DNA of 64,000 nucleotides from Pezizomycotina sp. ARF18 (lineage: Eukaryota > Ascomycota), in the NCBI GenBank assembly GCA_002224055.1, contig AZLU01000023.1, positions 62,001-126,000 on the forward strand, written 5' to 3'. The translations under genes and the position numbers were made by a program. Within the stretch, counting starts at the first letter, position 1. Every line of letters starts with the position of its first letter. Under the pieces are notes generated by a model. It had not been told where the DNA came from. It saw only the letters and a program-made list of their open reading frames with translations, and searched no databases. Below are positions 36,069 to 46,656 of this stretch, in pieces.

Positions 36069-37239
36069 TCATGAAACACTTTCAAGGTTTATTTGTTCGC
36101 TCACCTTTTCGTAAGTCCCATTCATCGTCGAAACTACCAATCCAACTACCGTAAACCATGGCTTAAAGTTCATCCTCATCTCCGGAGCCATGATCCTACG
36201 GACGACCTCCGATCCATCCATCTTGGAAGCGAAAAATCAACAAATACAAGATCTATATCCGGGTCCGAAAGTTTCCGCAAACCTTCCTCCGGGTCCACGG
36301 CCGTAATAATGTTTTCCGGTGACACTCTACCCTTTTCCATTATTCTACACATGACCTTCTGATTCACTAGGTTATCTTCGATAACGAGCACGCGTATGTT
36401 CGGAACGTGCTCATATAATAGCTTGTCCTCTATCGGACGCGGCGGGTCCGTTAGTATATTTGATCGGTCCTTGGGGACAGGCGGAGGCGGTGGTGGCGTA
36501 ATCGGGCGTCCCTCAGCCACGCGCTGAAGGCCGTGGAAGCGACCCGAGAAATCCTTCATGCAATGGACCGTAGAATCGAGCATATCACGGAGAACTGAGG
36601 CGATTTCATGAAGTTTCCGCGATTCGGCTTCCGGTAAAGGCAAACTTTTCGGCTGAACGGCGTCCACAAGCATTTCCGAAAGCCCCAATGTGCCGTTGAG
36701 GCGTACACGGAACTGCTCAGTTAGTTTAACGTTTAGCGACGCCCCATCTATAATACTGTAGAAATCTTTACTTACTTCCATCATCAGAGTTGATACGTCC
36801 ATCCTCACGTCGTGGAAATACCGGTTGTATCTTTCAACCTGTTTTTCGCTCTCCCGCAGTTCCTCTAGAGCCTTCCACTCTGTGTCTTCGTCCTTACCAA
36901 CGAGGCGATAAATTGAAAATCCCCCGAAGGACTGTGAAATCCATGCAGCGTTTCTACCCTCAACTTGTACCCGAGATGGAGTGGAACTTTGGCTGACCCC
37001 TCCACGAGCGCGTTAATCGCATCCTTATTCTCAGGAGCCTTGGCAGCTTTATTGCAAAGGCTCTGCTGCCAAATGTTTTGCGGATCGGATCCCTTTGTCT
37101 GGATAAGGACCGTAGGCTCCGCAGCGGCCTTAATAAGTTCCGCGGCACTTAGGCTTGAAACTCCGCGGTGGGACTCGTGCTCCGATTTGACATCCGCGAC
37201 AGGTTCCTGCGGAGGTTTGATGGTATCATCTGAAGCCAT
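36069..37239 (-). CDS. response-regulator receiver protein, frame-broken
   Basis: ATG 37239 starts MASDDTIKPPQEPVADVKSE. The N-terminal 110 residues match nothing I know. A helical part (DTEWKALEELRESEKQVERY; DVSTLMMEVSKDFYSIIDGA) and a Pro-rich linker (PITPPPPPPVPKDRSN) follow. The C-terminal receiver domain reads IRVLVIEDNLVNQKVMCRIM, then EEGLRKLSDPDIDLVFVDFS-LP and MDGSEVVRRIMAPEMRMNF. It shows the E-D acidic pair, the phospho-acceptor Asp in FVDFSLP, and the P-x-MDG signature. Between LP and MDG the frame changes by one base (near 36,220); another change lies near 36,900. No histidine kinase is nearby. Fungal two-component receivers take phosphate from a histidine phosphotransfer protein; this one may be a stand-alone or degenerate hybrid-kinase C-terminus. 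Stop TGA 36071. Confidence 0.75.
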
Positions 37240-37945
37240 TGAGAGGAGATGTGCGCTCGAGGTCTCTCGATGTACCGCCGGATATTATTTCGTTTACTCC
37301 TTTATTTATGATTACTATTTTTTTTTTTGTGTCTTTCCCATAAAAGAGAGGAACGGCTCTGTTGTTATAGAATCCGCCCAAATTGAGGCTGAGAATCTCG
37401 CGTCCCCGCGAAAATATTATCCAAGCCTCAATGATATCATAAGGGCCGTGATCCATGAAGGGTCGCACAAACAACTATGAATATTGTTTTAAAATGTGCC
37501 AATCCTCGAATCTACACTTCTGCGAATAGGAACTAGATACAAACTAATATTTACCGAAATTTGAAGTGGGTAACAGAAAGGCCCCAGAGACCACGCAAAA
37601 CTTGAAGTTCGATATATCGAGTAATCGTATGGGAGGTCGTAATAAATGTTGACCATGTCCAACATTCAAGTTGCCGGGATGCTAGTTCGTCTAATAGTAC
37701 GCTCGGCGTCTAAGATTCTAGCCGGTTCACTCGGTCAGTGATAGGAACACGGGTCGAAATTTATCTTCTGTGAGATACACAAGCTATTGGTCCCCAAAAT
37801 CTGATTATTTTACCAGCAACGCAAATGGCGGCAATCTCGGCAACTTTTCCGTGCTCTTCAATTCGTTGGACAAGGGTATCCCTAAACAGCACCATTCGGC
37901 TTTCGTGGGATCCAAGCATGGTTGGATAGTATATGATTCCTGTGA
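37240..37945. other. intergenic, promoter side of the receiver gene
   Basis: A 10-T run lies near 37,319. No open frame with support. Confidence 0.5.
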
Positions 37946-38369
37946 GGGAATTGCTAAGGGGGGCCATAGTCATTTTGCTAGGAGGACAGGTTTTTAGCGA
38001 GCCGAAGTATTTTTACATATAAAATAGTATGTAAAGTACTCAATACTGCACGCTTAGCAGAAGAAACTTATACATATATATATATATATGTGCTTCTTAT
38101 CTATAAACTATTTTTAATAATTTAATTATAATAAATAAAATACAAAAATTACATAAAAAAATATAGTAAAATTATTGAAATTTTTAGCTATTTTTTTGTA
38201 GTAGTATATTTATTAAATTCATTAACAATAAGTTATTCAACAAGTAAATTTACGCGTATTTATTGAAAAAAGTTTTTATAGTTGATTGTCCTCTCGTTTT
38301 TAAAATTCCTAATTGGGTTTAATTCATGTCCTCCTAGCAATTCCAACCATGTCCCCCCTAGCAATTGCC
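37946..38369. mobile_element. AT-rich inverted-repeat element (MITE-like)
   Basis: The two ends are imperfect inverted repeats of about 45 bp. Each end carries the motif AATTGCTAGG-RGG-ACAT twice: left GAATTGCTAAGGGGGGCCAT then TTTTGCTAGGAGGACA; right, on the other strand, CAATTGCTAGGGGGGACATG then AATTGCTAGGAGGACATG. The interior is very AT-rich, with a (TA)n run at 38,074-38,088, and has no coding frame. Flanks do not show a clear target duplication, so the superfamily is uncertain. It is probably a non-autonomous DNA transposon mutated in its interior. Confidence 0.6.
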
Positions 38370-38463
38370 TTTCTGTGAAGTATGTTGATCAGTCAGCTAC
38401 TCCGTTCTGATCCAATGCTCGAAAAATCGCAAGCCGTGGTCGTACAAAATCCAGCAAGAGCTA

Positions 38464-39035
38464 TCAAGGCTGGAAATTATATTGATTTATGAGATTGATC
38501 ATGACTGGAACGTCAAGCACACCATTTCTCAGAAGTTGGGAGGTCAAAATCCAGATTGCGGCGTTCATGATTTGGTGCTGCATTTGGTTGAAATTGTACG
38601 GGTCGAGATCTTCCATTCCCCGCCTCCAAAAGCCAGTAACGCTTTCTACAATAACTTCGACTTGTCGAGCATCGAATTGGTAAGGCCCAGCATGAAGTAG
38701 GGCTCTGAAGTTCGTTCTAAACGCATCCATTCGACGGCCAAAACAGGTACCACCATTTTCGAAATAAATATTGAACTGCTCCAAGTTCCCGGGGTAGCGA
38801 CTTTTGAGAGAATACAGACTTGGAGACAAGGAAGATATGGGGACTTTTTTTTACCTCCAACGATGGATGCTTTTAGGTAGACTAGAAGTTTGGGTACGGT
38901 TGGTAAATAGTTCTCTTGCAGAAATTCTACGATATTGCGTTGGATGAAGCGGGCAAAAGGATTAACTGAGCAAGTAATATTGAGATTGTCTTAATCTACA
39001 GGAACAGTTTATATACCAGTAGCTTTAGAAATCAT
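38464..39035 (-). CDS. small helical protein, distant relative of the 43.6-45.7 kb family
   Basis: ATG 39035 starts exon 1 (39017-39035, MISKAT). A 51-bp intron (38966-39016, GTATAT donor, GCTCAG acceptor) leads to VNPFARFIQRNIVEFLQENY and LPTVPKLLVYLKASIVG. The next part, after an unresolved junction near 38,820-38,855 at an eight-A run, reads LKSRYPGNLEQFNIYFENGG and MDAFRTNFRALLHAGPYQFD, then EVIVESVTGFWRRGMEDLDP and MQHQIMNAAIWILTSQLLRN. It ends NLINQYNFQP-stop. The order helix, VxxxxxxxW-x-x-x(2)-DL, amphipathic helix, N-x-Y/V-N ending matches the three tandem genes at 43.6-45.7 kb, with an extra N-terminal part here. Function unknown. Confidence 0.6.
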
Positions 39036-40599
39036 CCTAGCGTGTTGAAATTCTTATGGTCAAAAAGTAGTGATCCCTTCGAGTTAATCGATATCACAAA
39101 GTCCGTACATGGGTTGGTGTGGCCCAAGCCTGTTAAGTTTAACTATTCGAAATCATGAACTCAGAATACAATCTTGATCCGTAACGGTAACAAACTCTAT
39201 GCCCTCTAACTGCACTTGAGAATCGCCGAGATGTAGGTGCATGAGTGTGTGCTACGTGCTTAGGCTTTATATGGTAATGTCTAGAAATAATATGAAACTC
39301 TCGAATTTTTTCAAGAACTGATGCCTCAACGCTCCCGTCGCCTGTTTGTCGGCCGCCACTGCGACAACGATCAATCAGTTCTGGCTCTAAAACCTATTTG
39401 CTCTTTCATGTTGTGAATCCCGCACTTCCAACTTTTCAGCTTAAGAACGGGAATTCGCCAAAATTTGCCTAATTAAATCTTGTAGCATACATGACCAATG
39501 CGAGTCATATTTTCTCGACCCGAAAAAAGCGGCGGTGTTGATAAGGATTCCACGTGCGGGTTAAGACCTGGAATAAAGACCTAGCGCTTTAGCAGTCTTC
39601 TCGAGACAAGTTGAGATGAATCTACATCTTGAGCGATCGGTAGACTCTTTGTAGGTTCAAAACTTCCAAATCATATATGCGAGCAAAAGGACTTTATTGA
39701 GCATGAGGATTAAAATACACAAGTTGTAGGTACGTCTGCGTTTAAATACAGAAGAATATAGCTAGCTGTGACTGCTATAACGCTGATAGCAGGAAGAATA
39801 GTGAGGTTCTTTATTGAGAGCTCAAAATCTAAGGTTTTGACCAGATGCAGCGACATCGCGGGTATTTGCATGGAAGCTTTATACGCCAACACTCTGTACT
39901 GTAATTGCCTCTTTCGGCATAGAATTCTAGTTGACTTATCGGTAGCGAATTCATTGATTCCGAAGGAAATTCATTATTGCTATGGCGCTTTGGCACTGAA
40001 AACGATACTTGCCAAATTAAGGCTAACGGGAATGCTTCTAACGCTGATGTAGTCGTGGACTTGGGAGCTAGCCTAAGTTGATTCGGCGGACATGTAACAG
40101 TACATTGATATCTTCTCGCGCGTCCCACGGTTTTGGAAGATAGTAAGACGTGACGTTTATACTCACGGAGAAAGACGCCCTTCTATAGTATGAAGTACGG
40201 ACGTACAATGTATTTAGAAGAAATTTCAGTACTTAGGACATTTCTCTTAATTCATTTTATTAGCCTGCAAGTGCTCAAAGGCCTACTACTTCTGCACCAT
40301 AACAAAAGCTTCACCATTTCCCCCCTGCTATTACTACTATTGGTGTAAATACACAGTCCAATTAGCCGATAATTCTATATATTTGAAGACGGGCGTCACT
40401 GTGTTTAACTTGTGTTTTATTTTTCGTACTTCTTGTTATTTACTTGCTTACTATATGATTTGGAAGCTTCTAACCCGTATTTTCATCCCGGACCCATCAA
40501 TGTTTCTTCCCTGCTCTGCTCTATTCTGTCCTCTTCTTGGTTTATAAAGGCAGCTGGGTGCGCGGAGTGTGCGGAATATTACCCAGAATTTACGAAGAA
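39036..40599. other. intergenic, nothing recognised
   Basis: Short frames only. No repeat, RNA gene or convincing exon seen in 1.5 kb. Confidence 0.5.
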
Positions 40600-42060
40600 C
40601 TAAGAGAGCCACATTTCTAACTCTGGAAATAAACTCAGAATAAAGCCGTTGTTATCGCTTCCTGTTTCCCATGGAATTGGCGCCGGCTCACTTGTGCGCA
40701 GCCGATCGTCAGCTAGTTCATGGCTATGGGCCTGATTGCTTTCTAGATTAAACTGACTTTCCAGCGGGCCCGTATTTTCAATAGTGATTCCCATGGCGTC
40801 TTCAAAGGCGAGATCTTCCGTCGGCCATTCTGCACTAAGGTATTCCCCATGCTGTCGGTGAGATTTTGAATCTTTGCCTTCTAAGAATGGCCTTTGAATA
40901 GAGTGCATGTCTTGGAGATAACGCGTTAGAATTTCAGAGTTATCCGCTTGGTTTCGTCATAATCTTGCCGGTTGAAATCACTTCCGCTATTGCCGCTTTC
41001 GCTTTCTTGACCATCGTCTTCGGCTTCTCTATAATCAGCTCCAACACCCCTTCCTCCTGGTGGTCAAAATAAGCGACTTCATGCTGATGCTTATCTTCGT
41101 CATGGCTATGTTCATGAGCCTGTAGGCTATGTATATCATGAACAAGCTGTACTAGTGGCCTCTTTGTCTTTCCTCGTCTGCTGATTTGAATTGAGACCAA
41201 CGGCAGCCTCCTGGAGCCAGCATTGATCAAACTCGAGTGCAACCTTCAATGGTGGTGTGAGGTGGCCACATGTTAGACCAGTTTCAAAAACAAATTCCTT
41301 TCGCCCATGCCACTGGCTAGGATTTCCCAGGAGCCTAAGCTTGACCCTCCCGCGGTGATATTCGTTCTGTAGATGTGTGCTCTCAAACCGCTCCAACATA
41401 CTTCCGAAATCGTGAAATTTTTGTACAGCCGGACCGGCGACTCGATCATGCTCAGAGTCATCCGCTTCTTCCGGTTGCCCCTCACTAGAAGCCTCCAATC
41501 CTTTTGACCCTGGGGTGTCAAACCGAAAAATATATCCGGGACAATCGTCGCATGTAATACTACCGCTCGGCTCACGTAGCAAGTGGAATATGTCTGTAGG
41601 ATACTTTTCCCGCAATGTCTTCAATGTAACTTTTGTGACCAGGCTTTTTATTCTGACCCCCGGATAGGCCTTTGATTTTCGCTTCATATTTAGCTATCTC
41701 CATTCTGGCGGCCTCCAGTTCTCTCTTGATCTGCGTTTTCTTTTCGACGGGGAGCCGCCAAAGTAGTCTTCCAAATCTTGCTTGTGATCTGGGGGTTTTG
41801 CGAGAGGCCCCTGGGGAAGAACTTCTGATGTTTGCTTGTGGTTTATAGGTTTTGCAATGAAGGATCTCCGTCGCGAAAATCCCGCCGAAGCTCCTTCGCC
41901 ATCTGGCTTGAGGTCGCCCGGGAGGTCTCAAGCCTTACTACCTTTTTTCGAGCGCGGTTCTTCCCCCGAACCGCTTGTTCAAAGGAAATTTCTAAAGGAT
42001 TTTTTTCAAGGTCGTGCTAGGCTCGGTCTCGACCACACCATACGAGCGAATCGCCCAACC
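40600..42060 (-). CDS. protein with an SNF5-type CxxCPG...HxxxxxH module, frame-broken
   Basis: Protein-like blocks follow each other on the minus strand: KNPLEISFEQAVRGKNRARK; DHKQDLEDYFGGSPSKRKRR (a nuclear-localisation-like patch); a coiled coil (QIKRELEAARMEIAKYEAKI); then KSLVTKVTLKTLREKYPTDI, SITCDDCPGYIFRFDTPG and MLERFESTHLQNEYHRGRVK. The last three match, from memory, the fungal SNF5/SFH1 C-terminal pattern (KYP-x-D-x-F ... C-x-x-CPG ... FE-x-HL-x-N-x-x-HR-x-RV). That pattern looks like a C2H2 zinc-binding fold. A C-terminal His/Asp/Glu-rich part (AHEHSHDEDKHQHEVAYFDH) and LAFEDAMGITIENTGPLES end at 40600. At least four one-base frame changes occur with no plausible introns. The gene may be a pseudogene, or continuous with the Clr5 gene just upstream. 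Confidence 0.55.
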
Positions 42061-42089
42061 CCATCCTAAATCCGACGCCGGAAACAACG

Positions 42090-42875
42090 CTAATACTGTT
42101 TATTCGGCGCTGAGGTGTTGAATTTACCGGATTCAACTCCAGATATGAAGCTACACCCACTATATCCTTCACAAAATGGGATTGAAGGTGTCCCGTGAGT
42201 CCAGCAGCCCGCTTCTAATGCGAAAACCGTGCGAGTTGGAAGTGTAGACGGACAGACCCCTCGAGCTGATTGTTTGGCAGACAGAGACAGCTTTTCAAGA
42301 AAGTTAACAAAAATGAATAGAGCACGGCAGCATTGGAGGGGGGACGAGAAGCTATATATACTGTCACAGAAGCCTTGTTTCATCAATCTTCTTTCCATGC
42401 CTCTCTTGACCCTGGACGAGGGTATCACTTCGGCATTGTCCTTGTACCGTACGGCGTGTTTCTTTGTCCGATCCTCTTGTTGTCGGGCGAGAGCCTTCTA
42501 GCTAGACTTTCCCACTGTTCTTCGGAAAGCTTAACATTCTTGGCATTGCCGCCCCAATCCTTGAGGCGGATGCTTAACTGTCGTTCACTACATGGCATGA
42601 AGTGTTAACGGATTACGGGGAAGGCCGGGTTTGCCAGAACCACTATTATCATAATGAATAATATACGACTAGTATGTACTACCTCGCGTGAAACCCTAAT
42701 TTTTGTAACTCCTCCTTCACCTTGCTCAGCTCATGTTGTTCATAAAGCCGTTCGATCTGCGGCTTCAAGATTCCCACTCCTCCAGGCTATGCTGCCGTTC
42801 TTGGCCGCTTTTGTGCCGCTTTGCAATCGGCGGTTCTTCTGAGCTGAACGCGTCTACCCACTTCAACTTCGACAT
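42090..42875 (-). CDS. second Clr5-domain protein, frame-broken
   Basis: ATG 42875 starts MSKLKWVDAFSSEEPPIAKR with a basic patch. EEWE-ILKPQIERLYEQHELS and KVKEELQKLGFHA follow after a one-base frame change near 42,770. Intron 42588-42682 (95 bp, GTAGTA donor, CATGTAG acceptor) completes the domain: GFHAS-ERQLSIRLKDWGGNAKN then EEQWESLARR. This has the Clr5 layout W...K..I..LY....L..V...L...GF.AS..Q...RLK.W. Beyond it a second frame change leads to QQEDRTKKHAVRYKDNAEVI and SSRVKRGMERRLMKQGF. The end is uncertain; the frame closes at 42090 and the downstream gene could be its C-terminal part. Clr5 proteins are assumed to be DNA-binding; this copy's activity is doubtful. Confidence 0.7.
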
Positions 42876-43617
42876 AGCGAGAGTGATATTCTTGGAGAGG
42901 CACTTGTTTTAAATGTCGTTATTCACTTAATTTTCAGGAAGACCGGTGTATTGTTTCTCCGCCGTCTACCGCCTTAGGGATATTTGGGAACAAATGAACC
43001 AGGCCATAAGGCCATCCTATACTCGATATTTAAGTATTCATTGAGGCTGAAAGTGGTCCAAATCACCCTCGACGAATGGGAAGTATTAGCGGAATATCCA
43101 TTTTACCAAATGAGGATCTATTAAGGGCGATTGTTCTTATACTGCTCGGCGACTTGGGAGGAAGTTCACGATTAAGTTGGAGATAGCGATACCGCTATAC
43201 TGCAATCTAATGGTGAAGGGTCCTCACCGCAATGGGACACCTCACACAGCAACGTGTTTACGAAATATTACCACGACGCGAGTCGGGGCGTACAACTTCA
43301 AGCTTCGTATTGCATCTTATTTTTCTTGGAAGTTTACCAATAACCAAGAATTACCAGTTATATAGCTTGAGGTACCGTGCAACTGTGGTCGTGTGCAAAC
43401 CATGGAAATATTCAAGGCCGAGTAGTGAAAAATCTATCAAGTAAGGTGAACGGTACATAAATCGATCATAAAAATTATTATTCGATAGTATTCCCCCCAA
43501 ATCATACCAATCTCCAATACTATACTCCTAGTGCGGCCGGATACGAAAAAAAAAAACCAAAAAAAGGGATATAGAAAAAATCGACCTGCATCTGACGTAC
43601 AAAACAAAATCAACAGA
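42876..43617. other. intergenic between divergent genes
   Basis: Separates the second Clr5 gene (minus) from the tandem small-protein genes (plus). No open frame supported. Confidence 0.5.
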
Positions 43618-43920
43618 ATGTCTAAGTCGGAAGAAGAATACTTCAGCGATCAAATGGGGAAACTCCGAGAGAAGCTCACTGCCCATGCTAAGACTTATAT
43701 CAGAGCTAACAGACGTAAAAACGTTGTGCAGTACATAATTTGGCACTGGGAGGCGAAATTGCGAGAACTACTATACCTGGAGGATGTTGAGCGCGTCGCC
43801 CAATCAGTTAGTGATTGTATGCTCAATGCCTTGCTATCCAATCTTGGGAACGACGGAAGTTATGCAGGGAATGCACATGACCTTTTAAATGAAGTAAATG
43901 TATGGGAGCCACTGGAATGA
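43618..43920 (+). CDS. tandem small helical protein, copy 1 (100 aa)
   Basis: ATG 43618, 100 residues, no intron. Sequence: MSKSEEEYFSDQMGKLREKL, TAHAKTYI, then QYIIWHWEAKLRELLYLEDV, SDCMLNALLSNLGNDGSYAG and an ending LLNEVNVWEPLE. There is no signal peptide or membrane segment. The pattern FxxQMxxL-x(6)-A-x-A-x-x-Y ... WE-x-x-LR-x-L ... V ... S-x-x-x-C ... G-x-YxG ... EVNVW-x-P is shared with copy 2 (44493-44801). The framework is also shared with copy 3. The predicted fold is all-helical. I recognise no family. An earlier in-frame codon exists upstream, but the stretch before this ATG is A-rich (AAAAAAAAAACCAAAAAAAGG) and looks like a leader. Confidence 0.75.
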   Translation: MSKSEEEYFSDQMGKLREKLTAHAKTYIRANRRKNVVQYIIWHWEAKLRELLYLEDVERVAQSVSDCMLNALLSNLGNDGSYAGNAHDLLNEVNVWEPLE

Positions 43921-44492
43921 TGTCACTGATGTAATTCCTTCTATATATATCAAACAGATTTCCCTTGGATAGATAGTTACCAACATAATACTAAATATAA
44001 ACTCATAGAGTTGTCGTGCAGTGCCATAGAAGATCTTCCATTACGCGAGGTCGTGTAAATATCGAAGCTTGTGGTATAATCTCCCTGGGGTTTCAATCCG
44101 ATCACGAACATGGAGCTGATACTCAGTCTAACCTTGGGGGAATCATTCAAATATCAAAAAGGCGGCAATATTTTTTTTGGTTCGGGTTACTTTGGCATCG
44201 TCGAATATGGTTACTTGGTTAGAGGTCATATCCGAATGATGATTTATTTGAATTCAGCTCCGATTTAGAAACCGCTCCAAGACCGGAGAGCAAAGAGGCT
44301 ACTATGTTTCATAATCTGGTAACTATAAAATACGGCATTTCATCTTTGAAATTGCTCTAAGACCTGACCATAATAGTGTCCTTCAGCAAGTACTGCAAAT
44401 AAAACATAGAATACATATTTCTAGAGAAAAGAAAAATAAATCTATAACAGGACATCGATTTTCGCCGAATAAACAAGCAATAACTACACGAC
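43921..44492. other. spacer between tandem copies 1 and 2
   Basis: 572 bp without a supported gene; it must hold the terminator of copy 1 and the promoter of copy 2. The leader before copy 2 is A-rich, like that of copy 1. Confidence 0.5.
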
Positions 44493-44801
44493 ATGTCTAG
44501 CGAAAGGGAACAGGAATTCAGGCAGCAGATGCTAGATTTAATGGCTTCGGTCATTGCTCTCGCCCAATCTTACAGCATGGTAGACGATGCCACCAGATAT
44601 CTGGTGCAAAATGTCGTCTCGTATTGGGAAGGCCCGCTGCGCGACCTAGAGGACCGAGATAGTGTTGACCAGATCTGTATCTCGATTATACAATGCTTGA
44701 TAAAGAGTATAGATCTTCGCGTCGATGCTAATGGCCGCTACTCAGGCCGTCACTACCTTGACGATATAATCCAAGAAGTTAATGTCTGGATTCCTGGATA
44801 A
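44493..44801 (+). CDS. tandem small helical protein, copy 2 (102 aa)
   Basis: ATG 44493, 102 residues, no intron. Sequence: MSSEREQEFRQQMLDLMASV, IALAQSYSMVDDATRYLVQN, VVSYWEGPLRDLEDRDSVDQ, CISIIQCLIKSIDLRVDANG, RYSGRHYLDDIIQEVNVWIP-G. It aligns without a long gap to copy 1 but most positions differ, so the duplication is old or diverging fast. The shared residues lie at WE..LR.L, the Cys in the third helix, G.Y.G and EVNVW.P. No export signal. Function unknown. Confidence 0.75.
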   Translation: MSSEREQEFRQQMLDLMASVIALAQSYSMVDDATRYLVQNVVSYWEGPLRDLEDRDSVDQICISIIQCLIKSIDLRVDANGRYSGRHYLDDIIQEVNVWIPG

Positions 44802-45431
44802 AACGATCGTACAATACCTCCTTTATTAAAAATAGATTGCAATTGCATCTCAGCGTAGATTTGTACATTTCCCGAGTTTGCTCACAAATAGATGGACTCA
44901 AGTGGTAACCTTATATGCCCGAAATATATCTGATGCACAAGTTTATGTTAGAAGAATAATTTGAGCTCTAATTAATAGTGTATTGATATTCGGTCGTTGG
45001 ACAAACAGTACAATTTCCGATATTAGAAGTTCGGTGTCTCCTTCACGCGAATCACAAATACCTTTGATTTGCCATGATGGTTTTGGCTTTAAGGAATTTG
45101 ATCCATTACTTCAATAACTCCAAAGCATGAGATAAAAGTCTATGATAGGGGTTGCTCCAGCACCGTCGCTCCCCTTCCTGAGTTCGATGCATCTAAACCT
45201 TTTTCAATTTTATCACTCACCTAAGCCCGGGACGGTGTTCAAGTATTAATGATACTTTTCGATATTTAAACACCCTCTGCTAGCCTGCTGGCAAAATTAT
45301 CAAAGAAAGATCACGGTATTCTCATCCGAAGAACTTGCCGAAAACTGCCAAAAAAATTAACTTGGACAAGGTAGTCACTTTGCCAAATTAACTCTCATTT
45401 ACTACACATAACCAGGTACACCTCATAGAGA
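44802..45431. other. spacer between tandem copies 2 and 3
   Basis: 630 bp without a supported gene. Confidence 0.5.
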
Positions 45432-45709
45432 ATGTCTTCACTGAACCCAAAATTCGACAATCAATTCGCAAAATTAAAAAGATCACTCTGGCTCTATACA
45501 TCACAATCGTGGCCGAAGGTCTACATGAAGCTTTTATAGACTGCATCATGACTATTTGGGAAGAAAGGCTACGAGAGCTACCCTCTCCCGAGGATTTCGA
45601 CGCGGTGGCCAACTTACTCCTTGATTATACGATCGGAAAACTATGTGAATACCATGAACGCGGTAAAGAATTTGAACTAGTTGAGGTATTGGATTTCATT
45701 AATATGTAG
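45432..45709 (+). pseudogene. tandem small helical protein, copy 3 (frame change)
   Basis: ATG 45432 starts MSSLNPKFDNQFAKLKRSLW, matching the MSS-x(5)-F-x-x-Q start of copies 1 and 2, and stops early in that frame. From about 45,500 another frame continues the family pattern: GLHEAFIDCIMTIWEERLRE, LPSPEDFDAVANLLLDYTIG and the end LVEVLDFINM-stop at 45709. A one-base frame change near 45,480-45,515 separates the parts, with no room for an intron. The C-terminus is shorter (no VNVW). It is either a broken copy or the site of a sequence error. Confidence 0.6.
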
Positions 45710-46656
45710 TAAAAGTTTGATTAACCACAATAGCCCTATTTACTGTCCACTCAACTTCATTCCTATAAAGAATGTCGATTTCTTTAGATTTTAGTGGCGC
45801 TAGTACAGTACAGCCTGTTACAGATCTTCTTTCTAGGCTTTATATGTGTTTTATCTGATTAGCTCAGGCTTTCATGGCAGTAATCAATTTATATACACCA
45901 GGTTCTCTTTTCGAGACGGAAAAATTGTTTCTACATCAAAACTTAAGTTCCTGGACACTACTCTAGATCTCATTATCTACGCTAGAGGATGGAGGAGACC
46001 TAGTTTATCCGTTACAATTATTCCCTCCCCTCTCAGGATCAAAGGTTTGGTCAAAAACACAAATATCGATCTTAGCAGCGGCCCAATATCCTCGTATCGT
46101 TGAATGGAAGTCTGTCCAGCGGCTCATTGCCTCCTTTGAGAAATGACAACGTCCGAAGATGGTGAGAAGCTGGGATATGGGGTTGCAGTTGCGATATAGT
46201 CGAGACTTCAAGTTTGAAAGGAGAAAGGAGTAAGATATCGCCGCCGTTGCAATAATCATCATCAAAATTCCCCCAGGTGTTGATTCTTTCGGCCACTTAT
46301 AGGATAATGGACTTATTTCACCGTGCACTTGAGTTTTACATTCGAGCTAGGCTCACGTCTCAGTAAATGATGCGTTTTGCAACAAAGCATGGGAAGGTAA
46401 TAGAAATCAGTCAACTGGCAAATAACTCTGTATATTCAGCAAGCAGATAGTTATAGCCCTCATGATTGCACAGTTTTATTTTATTGTACCTGTTCAAACT
46501 TTCTAGCCTTGCCCAGATACAATCTCCACTCGTTATCTCTGAGTCTAACACTCACAGATGCCCCAACGCTATAGACGTCAAGAGTTAAATTCCAACTAAA
46601 GAAGACATTCACGAACGATGTCCGCGATGGAGCGCGGGTCCTACTCGGACCTTTAA
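45710..46656. other. intergenic, nothing recognised
   Basis: A minus-strand frame at 46005-46328 has a hydrophobic start (GGILMMIIATAAISYSFLLS) but no family and no clear ATG context. Otherwise empty. Confidence 0.45.
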
